DNA from: Sphaeramia orbicularis
Taxonomy: Eukaryota; Chordata; Actinopteri; Kurtiformes; Apogonidae
NCBI RefSeq assembly: GCF_902148855.1
Contig: NC_043966.1
Coordinates: 30,374,647 to 30,438,646, forward strand
Reading direction: 5' to 3'
DNA length: 64,000 nucleotides
Position numbers and translations under genes: made by a program. This document shows, piece by piece, positions 39,931-64,000 of the stretch. How positions within the stretch are numbered: the first letter of the stretch is position 1; the number at the start of each line of letters is the position of its first letter. Under the pieces are notes generated by a model. That model ran no database searches, had not been told where the DNA came from, and saw only the letters and a list, made by a program, of their open reading frames with translations.

Positions 39931-41070
39931 TCACACGTAGTGCAGGTATGCATTTTTGCATCATCCGTGGTAGTATGAGAACATAGCTGTGACCATTGGT
40001 GCCTTTTTGACCCCAAAGATCTCCATCTACTTTAAATCCATTCAAGCATTTTGGTGGGGTTAAGACAGGCCTGTGTTAGGGTCTGATCATTCCACCTGTC
40101 GGCCATCTTAAAATGCATCTCTACAAACACTACTTGATCAATAAGGGTTGAGTTGGTGGTGGTTGAGAACAAGAATAAGGACAGTTTCACCTTTCACCAG
40201 GGTGCTAGGTGCAACAGTTAGTGGTCGTGTCCCCCCTCCCTTTCCCCAAAGTATGTTTGTCCATTCACTGACCTGTCAAACTCATTCATACACCTGTCTG
40301 TCTTTGTGTAACTGCATGCCATATTTGGTTTATACACAGTAACGTTAAGCACCGTGTTTTTCTCTTAAGGTCTAAAGTAAATAAGAAAGAGATCCATGGT
40401 CTGACCACAGCGAACATGGGCTCTGGCTTTCCTTTGGAGTTGGCAGAAATTTGGACTCATGCTCCATTTGTACAGATCAAGTGAGGAACTGGGGAAGCAA
40501 ATGTCACTTTTCCACTTTTTATTTTATATTGTTTTGTGTCCATTTACATTTCCAGTGATGGAAGTGTTATTTTTACTGTACTTTTTGGTACCTTTTTGAA
40601 TCTAATGTATTGTATGGTTGTATTTTTACATGTCTACTGGATTTACAGATGAGCAGGAGCAAGAGCTTTTAAAGCTCACAAATAAAACAATTTTGCTTTT
40701 TTTTTTTTTCTTTTGGTGTTCTAGATCTTTAGTTATTTTCTCCCGTGCTGAGTGTTGGATGCGAGTTGCATGGCTTCAGATATGGGTTGAGACAAAATAA
40801 GGGATTTAAACTAATCAAAGGGTTCATTGTGTGTCAAGTGAATGTGTGCAGATGGCCTAGTAGACGAAGACAACCAGCATCTTTTTTTTTTTTTTTTTTT
40901 TTTTTGCTTTTAAGGAGATTCTTTCCCCATCATGTCTGCAATTTTAAGTGGCTTTACTAGTATTATACAACTGAACGCAAGCCTGTTAATGTAAGAGGGT
41001 ACTCCCTCTCTCACTGGAAACTCATTCCTCTAGTGTCTTGGGCAAATTGGTAGAAATAAACTTTTGGTTT
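39931..41070 (+). other. hnrnpab: hnrnpab 3' UTR with an intron
   Basis: After the stop the exon appears to end at 39945 (TGCAG followed by GTATGC) and to resume at 40370 (after CTCTTAAG), so the 3' UTR is spliced. AATAAA occurs at 40681-40686 and again near 41055. A T-tract of about 24 bases lies at 40882-40905. No gene is seen in the rest. Confidence 0.5.
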
Positions 41071-41441
41071 ATATTACACATGGATCTTTTTGTTATTATT
41101 TGTAAAGTTAATGTTAAATGTTTTGTACTGTTAAATGGCTTGCTTGTTTCGTCTTGAGTAATGTTAACACCTCTACAGATGCCTATTTGGAAAGCTGTGG
41201 GAGTGGGCATCGCTGGCTGCAGGATAACTGGCTGAGTGTTAATGCTCACCCCACTAGATGTGAAATTGCGATACTTGAGCATTATTGTGAATGTGTCCAG
41301 GAGTTTAAAATATTGGTCTGGTAAGTTATCTTAACCATACTGTGTACTGACAACATGTTGCTGATCAGTGTTGAGTGGGACTGTTAAAATATTGCTACTG
41401 TTAGTAAAGAGGATAAGAGTCAGCTTAGGAAAAAGTAAATG

Positions 41442-41600
41442 TTTATTGATTAAAAGTTAAAACAATTGCAGAAGTTCATTAATGTCGTATGAGCTGTGTA
41501 ATTTTCATTGTCCAGGTCAGTCGTGCTGTAGCAGGCACCACGTGGCACTGGGGGGGAGAAAAGAGGTGATGTTTAATTTTAAGCAGTAATTTCATTTATT
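41442..41600 (-). promoter_or_regulatory. phykpl: Candidate poly(A) signals of phykpl (minus strand)
   Basis: TTTATT on the plus strand, that is AATAAA on the minus, occurs at 41442-41447 and 41595-41600. Both are downstream of the phykpl stop. The gene and hnrnpab therefore end tail-to-tail within a few hundred bases. Confidence 0.45.
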
Positions 41601-41876
41601 AAAACTGAGAATACACAGCCACCAGAATACTCTTAAATCTGAGCCTCAGTGCAAAGCTTAAGTGTTAATTTATTTCAAAATCAGTGTTTGTAGGCAACAG
41701 TCCCCACCAAGGTCATTTTTGAATGAAAAGCTGCAACATGTTCTGTCAAATGAAATGAATGAACTTGTTTGATCTAATGGAACTTTTAAGTACAGACATT
41801 CTACCTCTGAACTTAATGAATGTGACCATCTGACAATGTCTGATGAATTAAACATTTTCTACAGGTTTAACAAACC

Positions 41877-45650
<3,774 letters not shown>

Positions 45651-46231
45651 ATCCTCCTTTCCTTCTGTCTTTGGGTAACTTTCATTAAATTTAGCTGAGG
45701 TGTCAACTGAGAAAGTACGCAAAGTTATACCTTGTAGTAAACTGAAATTTAGTAGAGCTTGGGTTCACTACGCATGCGTGATTCACAGTGCATAGACGTA
45801 AAGTAGTATTTTCCTATGACATATTAAGGTGGGACAACCATAAATATACATACATACACATACATTTATTTTATTACATTACAAATAACAGAAAAATAAT
45901 TTTACGTTATTAATGCTTAAAACTAGTCAGTACTTCGCTGTCGCCTTACGTAGAAGAACCTAACTGTGGGGCGCTTAATGGAGCGAGATTAGCATTATAA
46001 CTATGTAACAACGCGTATTTCATTTGAATATGCACGCAATATAAAGAGGGTATCCCCAAAAATATTCAGGGAATTTGTCATTTATGAGTTTTGCAGTATT
46101 ATTGAACATAACGTAGTTTTAAAGTAGAACTGTAATAATGGTACGGTCCAAAGGCTATAAATACTCCGCTTAACTCCGTCCTAGCCGGTGCTCTGTGTGC
46201 AGCTTCGGTTGCTAAGGAACCACTGAATGCA
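45651..46231. promoter_or_regulatory. Head-to-head promoter region of phykpl and fam53c
   Basis: The phykpl start and the fam53c first exon lie about 550 bases apart on opposite strands, so the region probably serves both. On the fam53c side TATAAATA occurs at 46156-46163. A noncoding exon ends at 46231 before GTAATA. GTTGCTAAGGAAC at 46208-46220 resembles an imperfect RFX-type palindrome. Confidence 0.55.
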
Positions 46232-48136
46232 GGTAATACATCAGGACAGCTGTAGCAAGCTAGCTTGCTAACAGTCTGCGTAACCAAGCTAACGCCACGA
46301 CTGATTAAGATATGCATTAGCAATTTTGCTGTTATATTTTCAACGCCTTTGTCATTTTGTAGTTTTATGGTAATGGTTGCGATCTGGTACAACGATAATT
46401 CATAGCAAGCCGATAGTATGTAAGCAAACTAGCTATGGTAGTGTTTTTGTTATATCAGCTTAGAAACAGAACTGGCTAATTACTAGACTTACTAACACGG
46501 GCTGCATCGTGGTGCTGAGCTAGCGTACTTCTGTATTCATTTAGCCAAATCCCACATTGCCACAGACATGCAGTTGCTCTAATGGGAAACGCTGGAAATA
46601 GGTGTATAATTGTCTGGCAGAAATATTTAGAAAGGACAAGCTCTACTTCACTGTCATAAACGTATTCGATTGTTTGGTCGCACATCACTAAAGACGAGAA
46701 GTGCCCTTGGCCTGGTAAATCCGTCTATGGCGTTAATCAAAGTTTTAAAGTAGATTAGCTGGGGTAGTCTGTTAGAGAAATAGAATAATTCATTCGTGGT
46801 GTCGTTCCATTTGTAGGCCAGATTTAAAAGATGTTTCACAGTAAATATTCTTTATCTCTGTTCTTGTCTGCTGATTAACAAACTGAATAACTCCTTGGCG
46901 TTCAAGGCTCTTTTCGGAAGTGATTGCTGTCAGGAGAAAGCTTGTACCCTGTGCTGTTGAAGTAGCTCATCTTCTGGCATGTGGCTTTGGGCTAGCTATG
47001 TAGCACCATGTTTGCCACAAGGAGGAAGGCCCTAGAGGCCACATCTGACTGTCAAGTGTGAAATCATTGCCACGGAAATTAGTAAGACACAAAATGTCGT
47101 CAGAATTTTTTATGTTTATGAAGATAAATACATTTATTGTTTGATAATTTTTGTAATATTTATGCATTTTTTAGTAGTGTCATCAAGTATTCTAGTGTTT
47201 GTGTGACTTGTGAAGTGTTGGGAGAGGGGGAAACTAATGTTGGGTTGTAATACACGAGATAGAATTTGTATTTTGTTTTACTTTTAGTTTCAGTTTGTGG
47301 TTTACACTTTTATAGACTTGGTCTCTAAACAGCTGGGTCAAGGTTTCTGTGTTTTCTTAAGGGAGTCAGTGCAGGTTAATCTTCAAGTGGATTCAGTTAC
47401 CATTATGATAGTTGTCAAAAGCATACTTTGTGTTATTTGCATGTAAAGTAAATATCTGAAGAATACATATTTATTAAACAGACACAGCCTACTTTTGCTT
47501 TGTATTGGATATATATCCCCTCTAGACCTGGTCACTGTTCCTTTGTCCCCCCCTGCAACGATACCAGGGCATGCCTCCAACCCCTATCCACATTCATCTT
47601 TCACACACTTCCCCCATCCTTCTCCTTTTCGTCTCTCCATCCCCCCTTCCACTCTTTTCACAGCCCACAACTTGTGTTGAATTGGACCCAACTGACTTTG
47701 ATTGCAGTGGAAGTACCCCAAACGTTATCCCTTTGGACTTACTTTATGCTTTCTTTGTATCCCACTAGTTCATGTTTGTAGTCCCAATAAAGTAATGGCC
47801 ATGTGCATGATGGAATGTGAAGTGTTTCTTTGTTCTGAGTCTCCTTGCACCCATGTGTGCTACACTCTGCCATTGTGAATGTGAACTTCTGCCTCTGCCT
47901 TTCAGATTGAAGCAGCACATAGATCCCAGTTTGAGTTTCTCAGAAATGTGTTGGTACACAGGCATATTTATTCATGTACTCCTCTTCTGTAGGCTTTTCT
48001 GCTCTACTACTTCTTGTAGATATGTTATTGTTTATGTTTTAAATTGTCAGTATATTAGCCACTGTTTAATGACTAGTTGTAGTTGCATTATCACTGACTT
48101 TGTTTGATACCAACCTGTTCTCATCTCCCCCTTCAG
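46232..48136 (+). other. fam53c intron 1
   Basis: This runs from the GTAATA donor to the CCCCCTTCAG acceptor before 48137. I see no coding exon, RNA gene or clear repeat. A pyrimidine-rich stretch lies at 47540-47670. Confidence 0.5.
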
Positions 48137-48302
48137 GTGCCATAAATATGATGGTGGGATAGTGACAGAGTTGGTCAGTCTGGCTGGTTGAGGTGTTGAG
48201 GGGACACCACAAACCAGGCCAGGACTCTGACAAAAACTTTTGCTGCCCTCAGTATATCTCCTCCTCATCTCCATGTCAGTCCCTTAAGTCATAGCTACAA
48301 TT

Positions 48303-50391
48303 ATGGTGACTCTTATCACAGAGCAGCTCCGTAAGCAGAGTTTGGAAGAGCCTTATCACAAGGCTTTCTCATTCAATGTCAATGCGGTGAGTTTGATACA
48401 ACGCTAATTCCTGTCTTATAACCTTTGATTCACCTAGTTGTGTGGATTCTGGTTTCCAGTTTAAATTGTATTTCTCTTACAGTCTTTCCCGGCAGTGGGC
48501 TCCAGTCCCACAGTTTCATGGACTGCTTGTAGACCAACACAGGGTATGTTTATTAAATTAGGTGCCGCTTTTTGCCACATAACAAAGAGGAAATCTGTCT
48601 GATGTTTGTCTATTGGCATTTTCAGAGACTAGCTCAGCTGCACTCTCATCATCCAAAACCAACCTTCCAGATGCTTCCAGTGGGATAGACTCCCAATGGA
48701 CTCGCTCCAGAGTTGGGGAACTGCTCATCAGACCAGAGGCGTCAAACACCGGCAAGACTTTACAAAATTCCCCTCCCCCACCTCCTCCAAAACGCCACTG
48801 CCGTTCCCTCTCTGTCCCTGAGGACCTGTCTCGCTGCCGCTCTACCTGGCATCCCAGTGCATTCAAGGTTTGGACCCCAGTCAGACGTGGCTGCCACAGT
48901 GGAGAAGTATCCGTTTCAGCCTCTGGAGCGAGCTCATTGCCACTTTGCGGCCCAAGTTCCTCTTTTACTTCTTCTTCCCTAAACTCTTCTTCTAGTCCTA
49001 CTTTCTTTAGCTTAGCACTGTCCTCTGACTCACCACTACCATGGAGCTTCCCATGGGACCCCTGTGATGCATTGAAAGGACCCTGCTCTTCCTCCATTGC
49101 TGCCCCTTCTTCCTGCTCATCTTCACCTGCACCCCTAGTTTCTCATTCAGTGCTGCAGCGCCGCTTCTCCCTCTCCCCTGTTCAAATTCAGAATACCACT
49201 GTGGTACTCCAGCCCCCTCAACCATTCCCAGCTTCAGGTCTTACGTATGGCTCTTCTGGCATGGAGCACCCAGCCCTGTCTCCATCTCCCACTTCTGCCT
49301 GCAGTACACCACCGTCTTCAAGACGCAGCCTGCATCCAGTGCTGCCACGATGCCACTCACAGCCCTGTGACATGCGCAGACCTCGCTTGAAGAGGCGTCA
49401 TGACCAAGATGCTCTACCATGCCCTAGACCAGGGCTTGACTTCAGCAAAATGACACAGGTGATCAAAAACACACTGAGCTCTTTGCTTGATTATAGGGTT
49501 TCCCTACATGAAGAATTATGAGGTAACCACATCAAACTTCAGAGTTTTTCATAAACATTGCACTCAGTCATTTGTAACTACATATAGACTGATGTCATTG
49601 TACTGTACTCTTTTACCATATAGAAGTATTGCTTTTGTGATTTATGTTTCATTCATCTTTTTATTGCTTTTTTGCTTTTAAAACTTCCAATAAATGTTGC
49701 CTTCATTTTAAACATGCTTTTAGATACTTTTAATTAGCAGTAAAATCAGTTATCATACTGTAGCATCATGTTGTCATTTTTATTTAATCAGAATTTAAAA
49801 TAACTTAAATTTGTTGCTTGGGGTGGCAGGGTGGTACAGTGATTAGCACTGAGAAACGATTGATCATTTACTAAAAATGAATGAAATATGTTGCTTATTA
49901 CGAACTTGAGCCAGTTCCAACTTATTGTAAGCCAGGAAAAACCCTGTTAAAGAATATGCTATTTGACATGATAGGCCAGTTACTGAAAATTGAAATTAAT
50001 ATTGCTTACTTCATTCTACTACCAGTTTCTTGTTAATGACCATTTAGTTTCCAGAGTAAATGCTGTTAAAACTGTCACTTGCTTATTCTGGTTTCTGTCA
50101 AGTTACTCCTGCTGTCCAACCACTACTAAAGGTGCTTCTTCTTTCTTTTAGATTGGCAATGTTGGGACCTTAGTGTGCAGTACTGGAGGCTGCATAGTTC
50201 CCACGTCTTCCCAGGCAGAGCAGCACATCACCTTTTCCCCTGTTGAGTTCCTTGGACGTGTGAGCATCGGGCCACTTAGTGAGAGCGAGGAAGAAGATAA
50301 AAGAAAAAAGACTGCAACCGATGAAGGGCAAAATATGTTCTTTGAAAGAGACTGCACAGAACTGGACTTGAACCTCATAGAAGAGAACTGA
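48303..50391 (+). CDS. fam53c: FAM53C protein
   Basis: FAM53 family protein, largely disordered. Family members interact with 14-3-3 proteins and, for FAM53C, DYRK1A-type kinases have been reported (from memory). Exons: 48303-48386, 48483-48543, 48626-49458, 50152-50391, 405 residues. It begins MVTLITEQLRKQSLEEPYHK, as in human FAM53C (MITLITEQLQKQ). Conserved blocks: PPPPPPKRHCRSLSVP (about residues 98-113), WTPVRR (131-136), RRFSLSP, RCHSQPCD, LKRRHDQD (303-310, likely nuclear signal), LDFSKM, an acidic LSESEEEDKRKK, and the family C terminus LDLNLIEEN. Exon 3 runs open into its intron to a stop at about 49519, with AATAAA at 49689, so an intron-retained short form is possible. The start is the first ATG of the second exon, which begins at 48137. 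Confidence 0.95.
49832..49858 (+). repeat. Fragment of a common fish repeat
   Basis: GGCAGGGTGGTACAGTGATTAGCACT matches the opening of a widespread fish repeat (GGTGGYRCAGTGGTTAGCACT type). Only this short piece remains, in fam53c intron 3. Confidence 0.4.
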
Positions 50392-51495
50392 CCACTTGTT
50401 GGTGCTCTCAGTGTGATCACTGCTTTAATCAACATGTTAAGCACACCTTCAGGCTTTGTGCGCTTTACTGGCCGAGTCTTTGAAAACTTGCTGCCCTTCA
50501 AAGACTTATCTGTCCTGAGTTCATGATCAAGAACCAAGCACTTAGGAGCTAATATCAAACTACAATGTTATGATTGTAATACTTGAGCTAGTTTCACAAA
50601 AAAATGTCAGTGCCTGTCTATTGAACAAACCATAGTAAAATGTGCATGAACAAAGTTTTCATGCACACAGAATTTTGGCTCCTATTTCATACTGATCCAA
50701 TGCTTTATTATTAAAGATTGGTATGCATTATATCGTCATCAAAGAACAGTATATACTAAAGTAAGCAGAATGTTAATATTTCCTCAGAAGTGATTTGAAT
50801 TAATGCCAAAAGCCAATAGTTAAATGGATGAACATGAGCATTGCTTGATCACAAACTGGAGTAGTCTATTTTGAGTTGGGGTTTCTGCATTTGTGGGCTG
50901 TTAAAGGTTGACAAGATGTTCCATGTGTAGCTCTTTTTTTCTTTTACAAATCCAAAAGTAAAATACTCATCTTATTTGTAAATCCTTCCTTTTTGGTTTT
51001 ACATGACCTCTCCATACCCACATTTATTCTCTCTGCTGTTCTGTGATTCTCTTTTTCCATTTGAAGCAACTCTACATCATCAAATAATTGTTTTTCTTAT
51101 TTTTTATGGAAAAAGATATTAATGCTTGTTAACAGTAGTAATGGTGAGACGGTAAACTGACCATGCCTTAAGCTTGAAATAGAGTTTGTGGTGCTCTGGT
51201 CTTCTTTTCACAGCCAGACATTTTTGCAGTCTCCATAACTGATTCAGATATTTTTGGAATGGATGGAACATGCACTAATAGTCAACTAAATAACTGAAAC
51301 AATGCTGCAGCTGGAATCCATAAGGCACAATGTAATGTACTGTTCAATGGTTAGAGAGTACATGTCTGGCCAATTGTGAGTGTATGTGATTTTGCAGTTG
51401 TGATGCAGATGATTGGTGGCCTTTCAGAAATGATTTTCATGTGTTTTCAGATGGAAATATTCCTGTTGCACAATTTATGTACAAATAAAGTTTAA
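50392..51495 (+). other. fam53c: fam53c 3' UTR
   Basis: AT-rich sequence without coding potential. It ends with ACAAATAAAG (AATAAA at 51484-51489) followed by a TTTT-rich downstream element, giving a 3' UTR of about 1.1 kb. Confidence 0.7.
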
Positions 51496-51879
51496 TAGAG
51501 AATATTTTTTTCCCAAAAAGTGTTTTGATCTTTCATTAAAATATATTTTTAAAAATCTTGCATGAGTATAAATGTATAATTGTGACACCTGGTGGCTGGT
51601 TTCAGTATGATGTAACAAGTTGCAGAGAAATGTGCAGTAGTAATATTACGCAGTATGTGCCTGCAAGTCTTAATCAAAAAGTCAACGATAGATTCAATTA
51701 AATCCTTTTTTTAATGTCATAAAACTTTATTCAGCGGTTCAAACATCTACAAGAGTAACAATAATATGTAGTGTATGGGGATGCTTCTTTGGAAAAGAAA
51801 CTAGTGCAGTTTTTTATACAGTGTAGTTGGATTAAAGTGTGCTTACACGACGCACAAGTTTGAAGTGTTTCGTCAGGGA

Positions 51880-52061
51880 AGCCGTTCCGCCGTGGAAGGT
51901 GAGGGCGCTCCTTCCAGTCCACCGGGGCTTTTTCACAGACTGCCTGACCCCCCCATCAACAAGCTACTTCCTCTTTTGTCTAATTTCATGGCGATCGGGA
52001 GAGAGGGAACACCACCGACGCACGCACACTGTCTCAACACTCTTGAAAGAGTTTATTCGGG
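51880..52061 (+). promoter_or_regulatory. ctbp2l: CtBP gene upstream promoter and first noncoding exon
   Basis: A GC-richer block after the fam53c poly(A) site ends at a GTAAAT donor at 52062. A second noncoding exon with good signals follows at 53136-53183 (TTTTCCAG before it, GTGAGG after it). The coding start then lies in the exon 53903-54046. The extent of the first exon is uncertain. Confidence 0.45.
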
Positions 52062-53902
52062 GTAAATAACTGACGTTTTTTGCAAGATTCGGTAACTTGT
52101 TTGCAATGTAGATTGGCTTGAATTCAGACATGTGAGCGATGCACCTTTACCTGTAGATTTAAGCAATGTTTGGAGCTTCTGGGTCAGATATTTCACATTG
52201 TAGCGCCACTCGCTGATAACAAATCGGACGAAATGGGCTCCTCGCACCCCTCCGCTTACTTCTCTCCCACACACTCAGTGGCACGCTAGTTAACGGCGCT
52301 GGCTAGCTAACGTTAGCGATGTTGCAAACATGTAGCATTTTCTATGGAAATTGATTAATTTTGATACTCTTCCCTCCATAGCTGTGTCAACATAATACTA
52401 ATAGATGTATATACCAGTCGTTTGGCAGTAATTTGTAGTTTTCGTCTAATTATAGCCAACTGGGAACCACAGAGTGTTTGTGTTTGGGTTAGCTAGCCGA
52501 CATCGGCTACGTCGTTTGCTATGTAGGTTAGTTACTTAGCTTTAGCTCGAGTCGGTAGCATGAGCAAAAACTAATTAAGGAGGAAGATCATAGGTTTATT
52601 GATAGTTTCACCGTGCTCGATAATTGGAGAGTTTACATAGAATACACGAATATAATCGCGTTTTAATTGTGCCGTTTATTCTCACTGACTGAGAATCGGG
52701 TTAGCTAGCACCACAAGCTACATACTTAACGGTAACTTAGCCAGTAAGGCTTTTCAGTCCTGGCAACTTTGAGACGTAGTTAATCTTAACATCAGGCACT
52801 TATCCTGTCAAGTAACATGATCTGAAAGCAACGACATTCCTGCTTTCAACTTTACACCGTTTTTAGTTAAGTTGACCATGAAGTTAAGTCATGTTCTAAA
52901 GTTACCGCTTCATTACTTTAGTTAAAGGTAGTGTTAACAAAAATAAAACTTAATGTCACGGTCTTACAAACACATGTTGCTTCCATTGAAAGTCTAAATT
53001 TTGATTATGCATTTTATTGACTACAGCGTCCAGGTAAAATGATTGAGGCTAATTGTGTCTTTATATGGACACGCTTGTTATCATTGTTTGTTTCTGTATC
53101 GTATTAAATTCAATTACCTTTTGTCTATTTTCCAGTGTAAACTAAGGCTTCGATCGACTGCCTCTACAAACATTGTTTTCCAGGTGAGGTTTCTTTGTTT
53201 TTCATTCCTTCTCCTTTTCGATCCTTTTTGCCAAGGCTCAATTTGATATACATCCTTTTTTAAGTCATTGTCACTGGGGAGTTTGCGTATTTAGGTAAAT
53301 GTAGGAATTATTTGCACATCTACAAACACTATCTTTATTGTTTTTGTTTATTAATTTATTTCATTATTTTTTTGTCATATGTATAATTTTGCTCTTGTAA
53401 GCAATTAAGTAACATTTTTGCCTTGATGGACAGTGTTCATCCCACAATCTTCTCAACATTTGCACAAAAATGGCACTACAAGTGTACATAAGTTGATACT
53501 GTGTCTTTATGTATGTAGTGTTTATATGTATATAAGTTCTTTCTTTGTTCTTATTTCACTTTCCTTACATTTTTTATTACATCCTCCTGAGACCCAGCAA
53601 TGCATTTTTGTCCTCTGTAGGGGACAAGAGTTTCACAGCTGTACTTAAAAAAAAAAAAGCTGTCCACTGCAAAGGACATCCCATAAGAAATAAAAAATGT
53701 ATTTGAAAAAACTGTTGCATCATGCTGTTTCCAGTCACGATAATTATGTAGTATAAAAAAGCCAAAACGTACTGTCCTGAGTCTCAGGAGGATATCTTTT
53801 ATTTGTAATTTACTAGAGAAAAAACTACCGGCAACAAATTTCTTGTATGTATTTATGTACTTGGTGATTAAAGATGATTCTGATTTTTCTATTTGTTTGC
53901 AG
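52062..53902 (+). other. 5' introns of the CtBP gene
   Basis: Apart from the small noncoding exon at 53136-53183 and a MITE at 53579-53792, nothing is recognised here. Confidence 0.5.
53579..53792. mobile_element. TTAA-type MITE family B, copy 2 (degraded ends)
   Basis: The left end reads CCTCCTGAGACCCAGCA and the right end GAGTCTCAGGAGG, an inverted pair. GGACAAGAGTTTCACA and AAAACTGTTGCATCATG are shared with the copy at 36459. The flanking TTAA has decayed. It lies in a 5' intron of the CtBP gene. Confidence 0.7.
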
Positions 53903-53985
53903 GTGAAACAAAGTGGGCATTATTAAAGGGGCTCCATAGCACTTGGATCTGTTCTTCTCTGTCCCAGGTTCATTCTGCTTGGTCT

Positions 53986-62955
<8,970 letters not shown>

Positions 62956-64000
62956 CCCCCCCTGCCGCCGCCAGCACATTCCGTCACCAATGGAAACCAA
63001 CCCCTAACCCCCCACCCCCCAGACACAGCCCGACCCTCCAGTGCATCGGCAGCACCAGTTTGACCTGACGTGGATCTACACAGTCCTGTTTCTCAGATCA
63101 CATAACCAGCCCAGGAGTGACCTATCCACAGCCCCTTCCCACCACCATCACCATGTCCCATCCACACCTCCAGAACACACACATCCTCCATCCTTCCTCC
63201 CTCATATCATCCACACACCTGCCCCTCCCTCCCCCACAACGTCAGCAATAACTGTGTTCTCAAGGATTCAGTGATCGGATCGGTTTATTTCCTCATTTGG
63301 CTGTTGTTTTAATGGAAAAGTTGATCTGTTGTGGTTTTAGGTGTTAATGTTTGTTTGTTTAAAAAAAAAAAAAAAGGAAAAAAAAAAGCATTTCTGACAT
63401 GAGGTTTAACAGTCCCGCTCTGACTCAAACCAGTAGAGGCGGACCTGTTGAAGCCCCCCTATGTACATTAATGGCTCATGTTACTGCTCTCTTCTTCTTC
63501 TTTTCTTTTTTCCTCTCCCCCTTCATTGTTCTTGTGGGGAAACGTGTACTAAAGTAAACCAGACAGAATCACAAATTGTACATCCTGCCCTGCCCCCACC
63601 ATCACCACTAGGCATTTAGATTCCCAGTAGCTCCAACTTTTGCCTTTAGCGCTCCCTGGCACTGTTTTAAGCTTGCTCAGCAGTGGGATACATTATACTG
63701 TCAGTGTGGAGCTCTCTCAGATTGATGAAGTCTGTTTTATCTGCTCGTATTTAAGCTCTTAACCCCGTGAACAATGCTGTGATGTCTTGTCATAGTCCAG
63801 TCATCCCCGTGGTAAATGCTTGGGCCCTTATGGTTTGCATTGTCATGTGATAACAGCTCAGAGTCCTATCAGAGAGCCCTGAGGCATGCGTTTCCATCTC
63901 ATGCCAGCTTGCTTTGTGTGTGGAGTTGGTACTGATAGTACGCACACAAACGCAGGGAGTTCTATTGTTGAAATGGCAGCAGCGTGTCAGGGATGTCACC
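62956..64000 (+). other. ctbp2l: CtBP 3' UTR, running past the window end
   Basis: After the TAG stop the sequence is C-rich (CCCC runs to about 63240), then contains an A-tract at 63361-63388. No AATAAA signal with a clear downstream element is recognised before 64000, so the 3' end probably lies outside. The open frames here are low-complexity and not credible genes. Confidence 0.6.

Noticed and set aside
48558-49097. Long open frame (179 codons) on the minus strand
   Set aside because: It is the exact antisense of the fam53c large exon, which has clear homology and splice sites; the minus-strand protein has no recognisable family.
53941-53985. Alternative acceptor at GTCCCAG just before the CtBP start codon
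   Set aside because: It would only shorten the 5' UTR and leaves the coding start unchanged, so it is not listed as a separate feature.

Overview
The window is nuclear DNA of a ray-finned (teleost) fish. The signs are vertebrate genes split by short GT-AG introns, long microsatellites, and many small DNA-transposon derivatives of the kind scattered through percomorph genomes. I saw no bacterial, phage or CRISPR feature.

Layout, left to right. (1) About 1-25,300, plus strand: the 3' two thirds of a transmembrane collagen gene, col23a1. At least 24 small exons encode Gly-X-Y repeats and end in the family's PCPV...CWHK tail; the 5' end of the gene lies outside the window. (2) 25,300-27,960: an intergenic stretch with a foldback element, an A-tract and a long GATA microsatellite. 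(3) 28,068-32,460, plus: rack1, complete in 8 exons (317 aa), whose introns host C/D-box snoRNAs (two SNORD95-like, one SNORD96-like) and a long hairpin element. (4) 34,584-36,382, plus: nme5, complete (211 aa), with an RFX X-box upstream. (5) 37,873-39,930, plus: an hnrnpab-type gene carrying two apparent single-base losses in this sequence. (6) 41,877-45,650, minus: phykpl, complete in 12 exons (449 aa), convergent with hnrnpab and head-to-head with the next gene. (7) 48,303-50,391, plus: fam53c (405 aa). (8) 53,986-62,955, plus: a CtBP co-repressor gene, complete (448 aa), with a likely second internal promoter for a short isoform. Its 3' UTR runs towards the window end.

The genes do not form a pathway. 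They are a housekeeping/signalling neighbourhood that combines human 5q35 genes (COL23A1, PHYKPL, HNRNPAB, RACK1) with human 5q31 genes (NME5, FAM53C). The CtBP copy beside fam53c parallels human FAM53A-CTBP1 (4p16) and FAM53B-CTBP2 (10q26). It may therefore be a third whole-genome-duplication copy that mammals lost.

I did not find evidence of a wholly new biological system. The most unusual items are the non-collagenous extra exons of col23a1, the alternative first exon of the CtBP gene, the snoRNA set in rack1, the two reading-frame breaks in hnrnpab, and several TTAA-flanked miniature transposon families. All exon boundaries come from reading splice signals and protein homology by eye; no search or alignment was run.
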